Shown piece by piece: positions 8,148 through 15,605 of a stretch of DNA of 43,446 nt. The notes under the pieces were generated by a model. The model saw nothing but the letters and a program-made list of their open reading frames with translations. It was not told where the DNA came from and searched no databases. Where the stretch lies: the NCBI GenBank assembly GCA_018713205.1, contig DVFN01000055.1, positions 1 through 43,446 of the forward strand, read 5' to 3'. Every line of letters begins with the position of its first letter. Within the stretch, counting starts at the first letter, position 1. A program made the position numbers and the translations under genes. Source of the stretch: Candidatus Avoscillospira stercorigallinarum. GTDB taxonomy: Bacteria; Bacillota; Clostridia; Oscillospirales; Oscillospiraceae.

Positions 8148-8625
8148 GGTCCGTAGGGCGGGGCGCCCACACCCCGCCAATGCAGGCTGCCGGAATCACC
8201 ATGGCTTGCGGTTTTCGGGACCCGGTCATGGCGGCATGTGGGCATGCCGCCCTACGGGGTTCGACGGGGGTGCGGCGGAAATCGCGGGCCTGCTCGGGCG
8301 GCCATAAAGGCCGCCCCTACGACACAATTTCGCCCCGGTCCGTAGGGCGGGGTGCCCACACCCCGCCGAACCAACGGGCTTGCGGTCATCGCACGCCGGT
8401 CATGGCGGCATGTGGGCATGCCGCCCTACGAGGTTCGGCGGGGGGTGCGGCGGGAATCGCGGGCCTGCTCGGGCGGCCATAAAGGCCGCCCCTACGACAC
8501 GATTTCGACCTGGTCCGTAGGGCGGGGTGCCCACACCCCGCCAATGCAGGCTGCCGGAATCACCATGGCTTGCGGTTTTCGGGACCCGGTCATGGCGGCA
8601 TGTGGGCATGCCGCCCTTTCGTATG
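8148..8625. repeat. Tandem array of palindromic repeat units (2.6 copies)
   Basis: Three direct copies start at 8148, 8337 and 8512 (periods of 189 and 175 nt); the third breaks off near 8625. Each full unit contains three hairpins of the window-wide family: GTAGGGCGGGG-loop-CCCCGCC, GGCGGCAT-loop-ATGCCGCC (for example 8227-8256) and GGGCGGCCATAAAGGCCGCCCC (for example 8296-8321). Conserved linkers join them. This fills the 590-nt gap between ldhA and the LOG gene. Reading frames through it only translate the repeats and are not genes. Confidence 0.9.
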
Positions 8626-8673
8626 AGGCAAAATCTTTGGCCGAATGCTCTTGCCAAATTGTGCGGTGCTGCC

Positions 8674-9249
8674 TTAGATATTTTTCATGCCCTTAGCGGT
8701 GACCTGGTGGGCTTCATCGCTCTCCAGGAAGTCCAGCAGGGCGACGGGGTCCTCGAAGAGGGCCCAGAGGGCGCGGCAGGCCAGCTTCATAAAGCCCTGG
8801 GAGATGGTGGAATCCAGCAGGGACTGGAGGGGGCCGAAGTAGTTCAGGGCATTGAGAATGGCGATGGGCTTCTGGTGCTGGCCCAGCTGCCGGAGGGTGA
8901 GAATTTCAAAGAACTCCTCATAGGTGCCGATGCCGCCGGGGGTCATGACGAAGGCGTCGGCCTTGGATTCCATCAGGGCCTTGCGTTCGCGCATGGTTTC
9001 GGTGTAGAGGAACTCGGTGCAGCCGTCGTAGAGCACGCCGTCCACGTTGAAGAACCGGGGGGCGATGCCGGTGATGGAGCCGCCGCCCTGGGTCATGCCC
9101 CGGGCCACCGCGCCCATGAGGCCGTGGCCGCCGCCGCCGAAGATCAGCCCGTGGCCCCGCCGGGCCATTTCCCGGCCCAGAGCTTCTCCGGCCGCCAGGA
9201 ACCGGGGGTCGATGGCGTCGCTGGACGCGCCGTATACGCAGATATTCAT
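8674..9249 (-). CDS. LOG family protein (TIGR00730-type phosphoribohydrolase)
   Basis: A 191-aa Rossmann-fold protein of the LOG/'lysine decarboxylase-like' family. Characterised members cleave nucleoside 5'-monophosphates to free base and ribose 5-phosphate. The defining motif is TPGGIGTYEEF, with the upstream FGGGGHGLMGAVARG nucleotide-binding loop. The N-terminal MNICVYGASSD is typical of the family and fixes the ATG at 9247-9249, preceded by AAAGGAGG on the minus strand. It starts 13 nt after the GNAT gene and is co-transcribed with it. The old label 'lysine decarboxylase' is not supported. The exact substrate is unknown. Confidence 0.87.
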   Translation of the reverse strand: MNICVYGASSDAIDPRFLAAGEALGREMARRGHGLIFGGGGHGLMGAVARGMTQGGGSITGIAPRFFNVDGVLYDGCTEFLYTETMRERKALMESKADAFVMTPGGIGTYEEFFEILTLRQLGQHQKPIAILNALNYFGPLQSLLDSTISQGFMKLACRALWALFEDPVALLDFLESDEAHQVTAKGMKNI

Positions 9250-9262
9250 GGAAAAACCTCCT

Positions 9263-9808
9263 TTACCAGATGGGCGGCTGGGGGAGCTGCCGCCAGCCGA
9301 TGGGGGCCGAGACCGGAGGACCGGATCGCAGCCGTTTCTCATACCAGACCGTGCCGTACCACGCGCCGAATTTCCAGCCGCAGCGGTCGAACCGGGCGGC
9401 CGCCCGGTAGCCCAGCGCCTCGTGGAAGGCGCAGCTTCCGCGGTTGGCCGAGGTGACGATGCCGTAGGCCACGCAGTAGCCCTGCAGCCGGAGAAAGTCC
9501 TCGAGGATGCCGTAGAGCCGCCGTCCCACGCCCTTGCCCTGGGCGTCGGGGGATAAGTAGATGGACAGATCGGCGCACCACTGGTAGGCGGCCCGCTCAA
9601 AGGCCCGGTCGGCATAGGCGTAGCCGGTGACGCGGCCGTTTTCCTCCCAGACCAGCCAGGGGGAAAAGCGGTGGATGCGCTCGAACCGGGCGGTAAATTC
9701 CGCCTCGGTGGGGACGGCGTATTCAAAGGTATAGGCCGTTTCCAGGATAAAAGGCCGGTAGACGTCCAGCATCGCCGGTACGTCGGCGGCAGTGGCCATG
9801 CGGATCAA
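9263..9808 (-). CDS. GNAT acetyltransferase, phosphinothricin acetyltransferase-like
   Basis: An acetyl-CoA-dependent N-acetyltransferase of about 181 aa, resembling the phosphinothricin/methionine-sulfoximine acetyltransferase group. Visible family features are IRMATAADVPAMLDVY at the N-terminus, LSIYLSPDAQGKGVGRRLY (acetyl-CoA loop QGKGVG), and a C-terminal NRGSCAFHEALGY block. The start is uncertain. TTG at 9806-9808 gives the family-typical 'IRMA' N-terminus and has GAGGCG just upstream. ATG at 9797-9799 would be three codons shorter. Farther upstream only a Met 48 codons away exists and its sequence does not fit the family. It leads the two-gene minus-strand unit with the LOG gene. Confidence 0.82.
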   Translation of the reverse strand: MIRMATAADVPAMLDVYRPFILETAYTFEYAVPTEAEFTARFERIHRFSPWLVWEENGRVTGYAYADRAFERAAYQWCADLSIYLSPDAQGKGVGRRLYGILEDFLRLQGYCVAYGIVTSANRGSCAFHEALGYRAAARFDRCGWKFGAWYGTVWYEKRLRSGPPVSAPIGWRQLPQPPIW

Positions 9809-9954
9809 GGATTTCGCCTCGCTTTTGCAGGAATGGTACCATGGTATCACAGGAAGCCGCCGGTGAAAAGAGCCCGGCAAGAAAAATCTGCCCCGGACGG
9901 ATATCGCGCCCCAAAACGCCGCAATTCCCGCCCTACGGACCAGGTCGATCATTC

Positions 9955-10290
9955 GCCGTAGGGGCGGCTATCAGCCGCCCGGACAGGGCTGCGATTCCCG
10001 CAAGCCTGGTGGTTCCGGTGGGTGCGGTCCGGGCGGCTGATAGCCGCCCCTACGACGGAAAACGGCAGCGGGTGCGCCTGTAGGGGCGGATTGAATATCC
10101 GCCCGGACAGGGCCGCGATTCCTGCCGCACCCTCGCCGAACCTCGTAGGGCGGCATGCCCACATGCCGCCATGACTGAGGGCCTGTTGATCCCGGCGGTG
10201 CGGCACGGGCGCATATACAATGCGCCCCTACAATGGAAAACGGCAGTGGGTACGTCTGTAGGGGCGGATTATATATCCGCCCGGACAGGG
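9955..10290. repeat. Cluster of six palindromic repeat hairpins
   Basis: Six family hairpins lie in the gap before the cobalamin locus: about 9955-9982, 10027-10057, 10078-10108, 10143-10172, 10207-10232 and 10256-10286. Inner stems differ (GGCT/AGCC, GGAT/ATCC, GGCAT/ATGCC, GCAT/ATGC) but remain self-complementary. The first two are head-to-head and together form a roughly 100-nt inverted repeat. A tail reading approximately GGACAGGGCCGCGATTCC follows the first, third and sixth. No gene is seen between 9809 and 10656. Confidence 0.9.
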
Positions 10291-10352
10291 CCGCGATTCC
10301 CGCAATTCCTGGGGCTGGGCTTCGGCGTTTTGGACAAAAACCCCTGGGCGCA

Positions 10353-10381
10353 TTGACGGCGGGGGCGGATTGCGGTATAAT
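10353..10381 (+). promoter_or_regulatory. Sigma-A promoter of the cobalamin locus
   Basis: TTGACG (10353-10358) and a perfect TATAAT (10376-10381) are separated by an ideal 17 nt. The promoter lies about 20 nt upstream of the cobalamin riboswitch and should give a leader of roughly 270 nt before cbiM. Confidence 0.88.
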
Positions 10382-10399
10382 GTCTCCACTTGAATATCT

Positions 10400-10549
10400 C
10401 GCGGTGTGAGTGCCCGCAAGGGTGAAAAGGGAATTCGGTGCAAGTCCGAAGCGAACCCGTCACTGTAACAGGGAGCGAAGCGCAACTAGCCATTGGGAAA
10501 CCGAGAAGGCGCGCCCAGCGATGACCTGAAGCCAGGAGACCTGCTCACA
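10400..10549 (+). promoter_or_regulatory. Cobalamin (AdoCbl-class) riboswitch
   Basis: The RNA has the conserved B12 elements in order: a G-rich 5' part, CGGTGCAAGTCCG, the CACTGTAACAGGGAGCGA core, and the 'B12 box' GAAGCCAGGAGACCTGC near 10529-10545. A P1 stem forms between TGTGAG (10405-10410) and CTCACA (10544-10549). It lies between a consensus promoter and a terminator-like hairpin just before cbiM. Vitamin B12 binding should therefore shut down the cobalt transporter and probably the downstream biosynthetic genes. The ligand subclass was not determined. Confidence 0.93.
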
Positions 10550-10613
10550 TTGTTCCACACCAAGGCTGCGGTGCTCAGTCCCTGGATAACCGGGCGGAAA
10601 CGCCCCGTTATTG

Positions 10614-10640
10614 GGCAGCCGATGGGCTGCTCATTTTTAT
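10614..10640 (+). terminator. Riboswitch expression-platform terminator
   Basis: GCAGCC (10615-10620) pairs with GGCTGC (10625-10630) around a GATG loop and is followed by TCATTTTTATT. It sits after the aptamer and just before the cbiM ribosome site AAGGAGG (10644-10650). This suits transcriptional attenuation, although a role in hiding the ribosome site is also possible. The stem is short for a stand-alone terminator. Confidence 0.65.
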
Positions 10641-10656
10641 TGTAAGGAGGGTTCTT

Positions 10657-11424
10657 ATGAACACCCCACTGACCCCGAGGGAGCGCAAAGCCGTCTCCCT
10701 CTCCTGCGCCGTGCCGGTTCTGGCGGCGCTGACGGTCCCCGCCGGGGCCATGCACATTATGGAGGGCTATCTGCCCCCGGTCCACGCCATCGCCTGGGGG
10801 GCGGTCTGCCTGCCCTTCCTGGTCTGGGGCCTTATCGCCATCCGGAAAATCGTGGCCGGGCACCGGAAGACCATTCTGCTGCTGGCCATGATGGGGGCCT
10901 ACGCCTTCGTCCTCTCGGCGCTGAAAATGCCCAGCGTCTCCGGCTCCTCCAGCCATCCCACCGGCACCGGCCTCGGCGCGGTCCTCTTCGGCGCGCCGCC
11001 CATGGCCGTGCTGGGCATCATCGTGCTGCTGTTCCAGGCGCTGCTGCTGGCCCACGGCGGCCTCACCACCCTGGGCGCCAACACCTTCTCCATGGCCGTC
11101 GCGGGCCCCTTCGTCAGCGCCGGGGTCTACGCCCTGCTGAAAAAGCTCCGGGTCCACCGGCTGGTGGCCGTGGGTCTGGCCTGCGCCCTGGGCGACCTCT
11201 TCACCTACTGCGTCACCTCGGTGCAGCTGGCCTGGGCCCAGCCCGGCAGCCTCTCCTTCGGCGCGGCGCTGGCGGAGTATATGGGCATCTTCGCCGTGAC
11301 GCAGATCCCCCTGGCCGTTGTGGAGGGCGTTCTGTCGGCCATCGTGGTCATGCTCCTGGAGTCCTTCGCCAAGCCGGAGCTCCGGGAAATCGGATTTCTT
11401 GCCAAGGAGGGCGCAAAATCATGA
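10657..11424 (+). CDS. cbiM: Cobalt ECF transporter S component CbiM
   Basis: A 255-aa membrane protein, the substrate-binding component of the CbiMNQO energy-coupling-factor cobalt importer. A hydrophobic signal-like segment ends at AGA (29-31). It is followed by MHIMEGYLP; in this family the new N-terminal Met-His after cleavage coordinates Co2+ together with internal residues. Several further membrane spans and the [12 protein letters not shown] block are typical. It is the first gene after the cobalamin riboswitch, with AAGGAGG 6 nt before the ATG. The stop overlaps the cbiN start (ATGA). Confidence 0.95.
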   Translation: MNTPLTPRERKAVSLSCAVPVLAALTVPAGAMHIMEGYLPPVHAIAWGAVCLPFLVWGLIAIRKIVAGHRKTILLLAMMGAYAFVLSALKMPSVSGSSSHPTGTGLGAVLFGAPPMAVLGIIVLLFQALLLAHGGLTTLGANTFSMAVAGPFVSAGVYALLKKLRVHRLVAVGLACALGDLFTYCVTSVQLAWAQPGSLSFGAALAEYMGIFAVTQIPLAVVEGVLSAIVVMLLESFAKPELREIGFLAKEGAKS

Positions 11425-11723
11425 GCAAAAAGCAGATTGTATTGATATTCGGCCTGCTGGCCCTCTGCGCCGCCATTCTGGCCTACCCGCTGCTGACCAT
11501 CCGTGACAGTGAGTTCGGCGGGGCCGACGGCGCGGCCGAGGAATTGATTACAGAGCTGAACCCCGACTATGAGCCCTGGGCCGAGAGCTTGATCCAGCTC
11601 CCCGGCGGCGAGACCGAGTCCCTGCTCTTCTGCCTCCAGGCGGCCCTGGGCGGCATGGTCCTGGGCGGCGGCTTCGGCTACCTGATCGCCCGGAAGCGCT
11701 ACCGCAAGGAGGAAGCGGCCTGA
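11421..11723 (+). CDS. cbiN: Cobalt ECF transporter accessory protein CbiN
   Basis: A 100-aa protein with two membrane segments (about 4-22 and 68-90) bracketing an acidic external loop containing [13 protein letters not shown]. That is the layout of CbiN, which helps load cobalt into CbiM. The ATG at 11421 overlaps the cbiM stop by 4 nt. The stop overlaps the cbiQ start by 1 nt (TGATG). Length matches the family norm of about 100 aa. Confidence 0.93.
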   Translation: MSKKQIVLIFGLLALCAAILAYPLLTIRDSEFGGADGAAEELITELNPDYEPWAESLIQLPGGETESLLFCLQAALGGMVLGGGFGYLIARKRYRKEEAA

Positions 11724-12535
11724 TGGCCCACGATCATCACCACCCCGGCGGCATGGAGCTGCTGGACGCCCTGGCGGCCCATTCGCCGCTCCGCTTTGTA
11801 CATCCCGGCCTGAAGCTGGCCTTCGCCCTGGCGGTGATCTTCGCCGCCATCGGCGCGGCCCACTGGGCCGTCGGACTCGCGATTACGGCCTCCATGGTTT
11901 GCGCCATGGGGGCCCTCGGCGGGATTCCCCTCCGGCGCATCGGCCTGCTGCTGCGGGTGCCGCTGCTGTTCCTCACCGTGGGCTGCCTGGTGGTGCTGCT
12001 GGAGTGGGGCCGCCAGCCGGCGGGACTCTGGTCCGCGGCATTGGGCGGGCGGTATCTCTGCATCACCGCCGCCAGCTGCCGCCGGGCGGGGAACCTCTTC
12101 TGTCAGGCCCTGGGGGCCGTCAGCGCCATGTACTTCCTCTCCACCACCACGCCCATGCCCCAGCTGATTGAAATTCTGCGGCGGTGGAAGCTGCCGGAGC
12201 TGGTGATCGAGCTGATGTACCTGATCTACCGCTATCTCTTTGTGCTCTTGAGCTGCCAGCGGCGGATGACCATTGCGGCCACGGTCCGCCTGGGCTACCA
12301 CGGCCTGGGCCGGTCGGTGACCACCGCCGGGAAGATCGGCGGCAATCTGCTGGCCGCCTCCTTCCGCCGCAGCCGCGCCTGCTACGACGCCATGGAGGCC
12401 CGCTGCTACGACGGCCGTCTGGCCTTTCTCAATACGGTGCCGCCGGTGCGGGGGAAGCACCTGCTGGCCATGGCGGCCTACCTGCTGGCGCTGGGGGCCT
12501 GGATATTCCTTGCAAAGGGGGTGCTGCCCGGATGA
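11723..12535 (+). CDS. cbiQ: Cobalt ECF transporter T component CbiQ
   Basis: A 270-aa transmembrane coupling protein that links the CbiO ATPase to CbiM. Hydrophobic segments occupy the N-terminal half and the end. The cytoplasmic region carries the coupling motifs, seen as RRMTIAATVRLGYHG and DAMEARCYDG (Met224-Tyr229). In most homologues the second motif reads A-x-E/A-R-G; a Cys replaces that Gly at 228 here. The ATG at 11723 overlaps the cbiN stop by 1 nt, and the cbiN end supplies the AAGGAGG (11706-11712). The stop overlaps cbiO (ATGA). Confidence 0.94.
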   Translation: MAHDHHHPGGMELLDALAAHSPLRFVHPGLKLAFALAVIFAAIGAAHWAVGLAITASMVCAMGALGGIPLRRIGLLLRVPLLFLTVGCLVVLLEWGRQPAGLWSAALGGRYLCITAASCRRAGNLFCQALGAVSAMYFLSTTTPMPQLIEILRRWKLPELVIELMYLIYRYLFVLLSCQRRMTIAATVRLGYHGLGRSVTTAGKIGGNLLAASFRRSRACYDAMEARCYDGRLAFLNTVPPVRGKHLLAMAAYLLALGAWIFLAKGVLPG

Positions 12536-13359
12536 GCGCACCGATTCTATCTCTGGACCGCGTGTCCTATGCCTACCCGGACAGCCCCTTGGCCGTGGAG
12601 GATCTGCGCTTTTCCCTGGAGAAAGGGGAGCGGGTGGCGGTCCTGGGCCGCAACGGCGCGGGAAAGAGCACGTTTTTCCTGCTGTGCTGCGGCATTCTCT
12701 CGCCCCAGCGGGGCACGGTCTCCCTCCAGGGCCGGGTGCTGACCGGCTCCAAGGCCGACCGGCTGGAGCTCCACCGCCGGGTGGGCGTGGTGTTCCAGGA
12801 GGCCGAGGACCAGATTCTGGCCGTCACCGTGGAGGGCGAGGTCTCCTTCGGCCCCATGAATCTGCGGCTGTCCCTGCCCGAGGTGGAGCGCCGGACCGCC
12901 GCGGCCCTGGAGGCCATGGGCCTCTCGGACTACCGCCAGCGGCAGCCCCAGTTCCTCTCCGGCGGCGAGAAAAAGCGGGTGACCATCGCCGACATTCTGG
13001 CCATGGAGCCCGACGTGATCCTGTTGGACGAGCCCACGGCCTCCCTGGACCCGGAGAATGTGACCCGGCTGGAGGAGACCTTGGACCAGCTGACAGAAGC
13101 GGGCATCGCCCTGATGGTCAGCACCCACGACGTGGACTTCGCGGCCCGGTTCGCCCGGCGGGGCCTGGTGTTTTCCCACTCCAAGCTCCTGGAGGACGGG
13201 CCCCTGACCGAGATTTTCAGCCGCCCGGACCTGCTGCGGGAGGCGGGGCTCCGCAAGCCCAGCTTCTGGCAGGCCGCCGAGGCATTGCGCCCGGGCCAGC
13301 CGTCCTACCCCATGACGTTGGAGGACTTCACCGCCTGGGCCGCATCCGGGCGGGGATAG
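12532..13359 (+). CDS. cbiO: Cobalt ECF transporter ATPase CbiO
   Basis: A 275-aa ABC ATPase powering cobalt import. The motifs are Walker A GRNGAGKST (39-47), a Q-loop in VVFQEAEDQ, the signature LSGGEKKR, Walker B VILLDEPTASLDPE, and the switch His in STHDVDFA. The C-terminal extension after about residue 225 is typical of ECF ATPases. It closes the translationally coupled cbiMNQO set. A 204-nt gap with two palindromic repeats separates it from cbiD. Confidence 0.95.
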   Translation: MSAPILSLDRVSYAYPDSPLAVEDLRFSLEKGERVAVLGRNGAGKSTFFLLCCGILSPQRGTVSLQGRVLTGSKADRLELHRRVGVVFQEAEDQILAVTVEGEVSFGPMNLRLSLPEVERRTAAALEAMGLSDYRQRQPQFLSGGEKKRVTIADILAMEPDVILLDEPTASLDPENVTRLEETLDQLTEAGIALMVSTHDVDFAARFARRGLVFSHSKLLEDGPLTEIFSRPDLLREAGLRKPSFWQAAEALRPGQPSYPMTLEDFTAWAASGRG

Positions 13360-13387
13360 ACCCGCTGGCCGCAGAGGCCCCCGGACG

Positions 13388-13497
13388 GTCCGTAGAGCGG
13401 CATGCCCACATGCCGCCATGGAACCGGGTGCTGTGGCACCGGGTCCCGGTGGTTGCGGAGACCTGGGCAGGGCGCATATGCAATGCGCCCCTACGGC
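13388..13497. repeat. Two palindromic repeat hairpins between cbiO and cbiD
   Basis: Hairpins at about 13388-13420 (GGCATGCCCACATGCC inner palindrome) and 13469-13497 (GGGCGCATATGCAATGCGCCC) belong to the window-wide family. They fill the gap between cbiO and cbiD, which otherwise shows only the cbiD ribosome site. Confidence 0.88.
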
Positions 13498-13563
13498 GGG
13501 AACGGGGCCGGTGCGGTGTTTTGCGGTGCGTCTGACATCGGCCCCGACGAAGGAGGCGATTCC

Positions 13564-14715
13564 ATGCTCGAACACTATATTGCTGTGGGGCAGCAGGCCA
13601 TGCGGTGCGGGTATACCACCGGGACCTGTGCGGCGGCTGCGGCCCGGGCTGCTGCCGAGGCGCTGCTGACCGGGACCTTTCCGGCCCAGGTGACCATCGA
13701 GACCCCGGCGGGGGTGGCGGTCACCGTGGAGCCCGAGGACTGCACCTGCTCCGCCGGTTCCGCCTCCTGCGCCGTCCGCAAGGATGGGGGCGACGACATC
13801 GACGTCACCCACGGGGCGAAAATCTTTGCCGCTGTGACCCGTATCCCCGCCGGCATCGAGATCGACGGCGGCGACGGGGTGGGCCGGGTGACCAAGGCCG
13901 GGCTGGACCAGCCCGTGGGCGCGGCGGCCATCAACACCGGCCCCCGGCGGATGATCGAGAAGGAGCTGACCGAGGCCCTGCGGGGCCATGGGGGCGGACT
14001 CCGGGCCGTGATTTCGGTGCCGGACGGCGCGGCCCTCGCCCAAAAGACCTTCAATCCCCGCCTGGGCATCGTGGGCGGCATCTCCATCCTGGGCTCTACC
14101 GGCATCGTCCGGCCCATGAGCCGTCAGGCCCTGGTGGACACCACCCGGGCCGAACTGTCGGTCCGCCGCAGCGAGGGGGTCGCCGACCTGCTGCTGACGC
14201 CGGGGAACTACGGCGACGCCTTCGCCCGGGAGGCCCTGGGCCTGGATATGACCAAGGCCGTCCAGTGCTCCAACTACATCGGCGAGGCCTTGGACGATGC
14301 CGTGCGGCTGGGCTTTGCCTCGGTGCTGCTGATCGGGCACCTGGGCAAGCTGACGAAGCTGGCCGCCGGGATCACCGACACCCATTCCCGCACCGCCGAC
14401 GGGCGGCGGGAGGTCTTCGTCACCCATGCGGCCCTGGCCGGAGCGGACCGGGCCATACTCCGGCGGCTCTACGAGGCCCCCACCACCGACGCCGCCGCGG
14501 CGATTTTGGAGGAGGCGGGGCTGCGGGACCCGGTACTGGCGTCCATCGCCCGGGCCGTGGGCGAGACCCTGACCCGCCGCGCCGCGCCCCTCAGGGCCGG
14601 GGCCATCCTCTTCTCCCAGGCCGCCGGAATCTCCGTGATGACCCCCGGCGCGGCGGAGCTGCTGGAAAAACAGAGAACCATGCTCGACGCGGCGGTGCGG
14701 CACGGGCGGCCATAA
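13564..14715 (+). CDS. cbiD: Cobalt-precorrin-5B C1-methyltransferase CbiD
   Basis: A 383-aa SAM-dependent methyltransferase that methylates C1 of the corrin ring in the anaerobic B12 route. The N-terminal CGYTTGTCAAAAA block and the central GDDIDVTHGAKI and GNYGDAFAREALGLD blocks are CbiD hallmarks. AAGGAGG (13550-13556) sets the ATG at 13564; a longer in-frame reading from 13402 only translates the preceding repeat. The last residues (VRHGRP) and the TAA stop lie inside a palindromic repeat (14703-14730), so the gene's end has been replaced or redefined by the repeat. Confidence 0.94.
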   Translation: MLEHYIAVGQQAMRCGYTTGTCAAAAARAAAEALLTGTFPAQVTIETPAGVAVTVEPEDCTCSAGSASCAVRKDGGDDIDVTHGAKIFAAVTRIPAGIEIDGGDGVGRVTKAGLDQPVGAAAINTGPRRMIEKELTEALRGHGGGLRAVISVPDGAALAQKTFNPRLGIVGGISILGSTGIVRPMSRQALVDTTRAELSVRRSEGVADLLLTPGNYGDAFAREALGLDMTKAVQCSNYIGEALDDAVRLGFASVLLIGHLGKLTKLAAGITDTHSRTADGRREVFVTHAALAGADRAILRRLYEAPTTDAAAAILEEAGLRDPVLASIARAVGETLTRRAAPLRAGAILFSQAAGISVMTPGAAELLEKQRTMLDAAVRHGRP

Positions 14716-14776
14716 AGGCCGCCCCTACGGACACGCCTCCGGTTTCCTCGTAGGGGCGGGCTTCATGCCCGCCCGT
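14703..14776. repeat. Opposed pair of palindromic repeats overlapping the cbiD end
   Basis: A reverse copy (14703-14730, inner GGCCATAAAGGCC) and a forward copy (14749-14776, inner GGGCTTCATGCCC) are joined by a linker reading approximately GGACACGCCTCCGGTTTCC. The same linker type recurs at 33285-33300, 35889-35905 and 36011-36027. The first copy contains the cbiD stop codon. Confidence 0.9.
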
Positions 14777-14849
14777 GACCAGGTTCAGCTGGGGAAGCAC
14801 CCTTTCCCTTACAAAATACCCTGAAAATTATCATTGGGAGGACATTTCC

Positions 14850-15605
14850 ATGATTCACTTTGTTGGCGCCGGGTCCGGCGCGGAAGATCTGATTACCCTC
14901 CGGGGGGCGCGGCATCTGGAGGAGGCCGACGTGGTGATTTACGCCGGGTCCCTGGTCAATCCGGCGCTCCTGAAGCGCTGCAGGCCCGGCTGCGAGATTT
15001 ACGACTCGGCGTCCATGACGCTGGAGGAGGTCTTGGCCGTCATGGACGGGGCCGAGGCCGCGGGCAAGACCACGGTCCGGCTCCACACCGGCGACCCCTC
15101 CATCTACGGAGCCATCCGGGAGCAGATGGACGCCCTGGACCGAAAGGGCTACGCCTACGACGTGACGCCGGGCGTGTCCTCCTTCTGCGGGGCGGCGGCG
15201 GCGCTGCGGGCCGAGTACACCCTGCCCAATGTCAGTCAGACCGTCATCATCACCCGAGCCGAGGGCCGGACCCCGGTGCCGGAGCGGGAGCAGCTCCGGA
15301 GCCTGGCGGCCCACGGCTCCACCATGGTCCTGTTCCTCTCCTCCAGCCTGCTGGAGAAGGCCCAGGCCGACCTGCTGGCCGGGGGCTACACCGCGGACAC
15401 CCCCGCCGCCATCGTCTATAAGGCCACCTGGCCCGACGAGCAGGTCTTCCGCTGCACCGTCGGCACCCTGGCCCGGACCGCCAAGGAGCGCCACATCACC
15501 AAGACCGCCCTGATTACCGTCGGCGGCTTCCTGGGCAGCGAGTACGACCGGTCCCTGCTCTACGACCCCGGCTTCTCCCACGGCTGCCGGGAGGCCGGCA
15601 AGTGA
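14850..15605 (+). CDS. cbiF: Cobalt-precorrin-4 C11-methyltransferase CbiF
   Basis: A 251-aa tetrapyrrole SAM methyltransferase that methylates C11 of cobalt-precorrin-4. Family blocks include FVGAGSGAEDLITL, the HTGDPSIYGA loop and TPGVSSFCGAAA. GGGAGGA upstream fixes the ATG at 14850. The stop overlaps the cbiG GTG start (GTGA). It heads a run of nine genes, cbiF to cobU, in which every stop overlaps the next start; cobS follows 3 nt later. CobM is the aerobic counterpart, but the neighbours place this in the anaerobic route. Confidence 0.95.
   Translation: MIHFVGAGSGAEDLITLRGARHLEEADVVIYAGSLVNPALLKRCRPGCEIYDSASMTLEEVLAVMDGAEAAGKTTVRLHTGDPSIYGAIREQMDALDRKGYAYDVTPGVSSFCGAAAALRAEYTLPNVSQTVIITRAEGRTPVPEREQLRSLAAHGSTMVLFLSSSLLEKAQADLLAGGYTADTPAAIVYKATWPDEQVFRCTVGTLARTAKERHITKTALITVGGFLGSEYDRSLLYDPGFSHGCREAGK

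Noticed and set aside
8129..8696. Frames of about 115 aa through the repeat array
   Set aside because: They translate the palindromic repeats (recurring GRGAHTPP- and RPYDTIS-type words) and break with the repeat, not with a gene. The same holds for 9949-10206, 10171-10356 and 35680-35994.
9723..9914. Minus-strand 63-aa frame upstream of the GNAT gene
   Set aside because: It is out of frame with the acetyltransferase and has no family likeness.
9955..10290. Possible CRISPR array
   Set aside because: Spacing between copies is irregular, orientation alternates, and the repeat core itself varies. No leader or cas genes are present.
13402..13563. Extended N-terminus of CbiD
   Set aside because: The extra 54 residues come from repeat sequence, and AAGGAGG is placed for the ATG at 13564.
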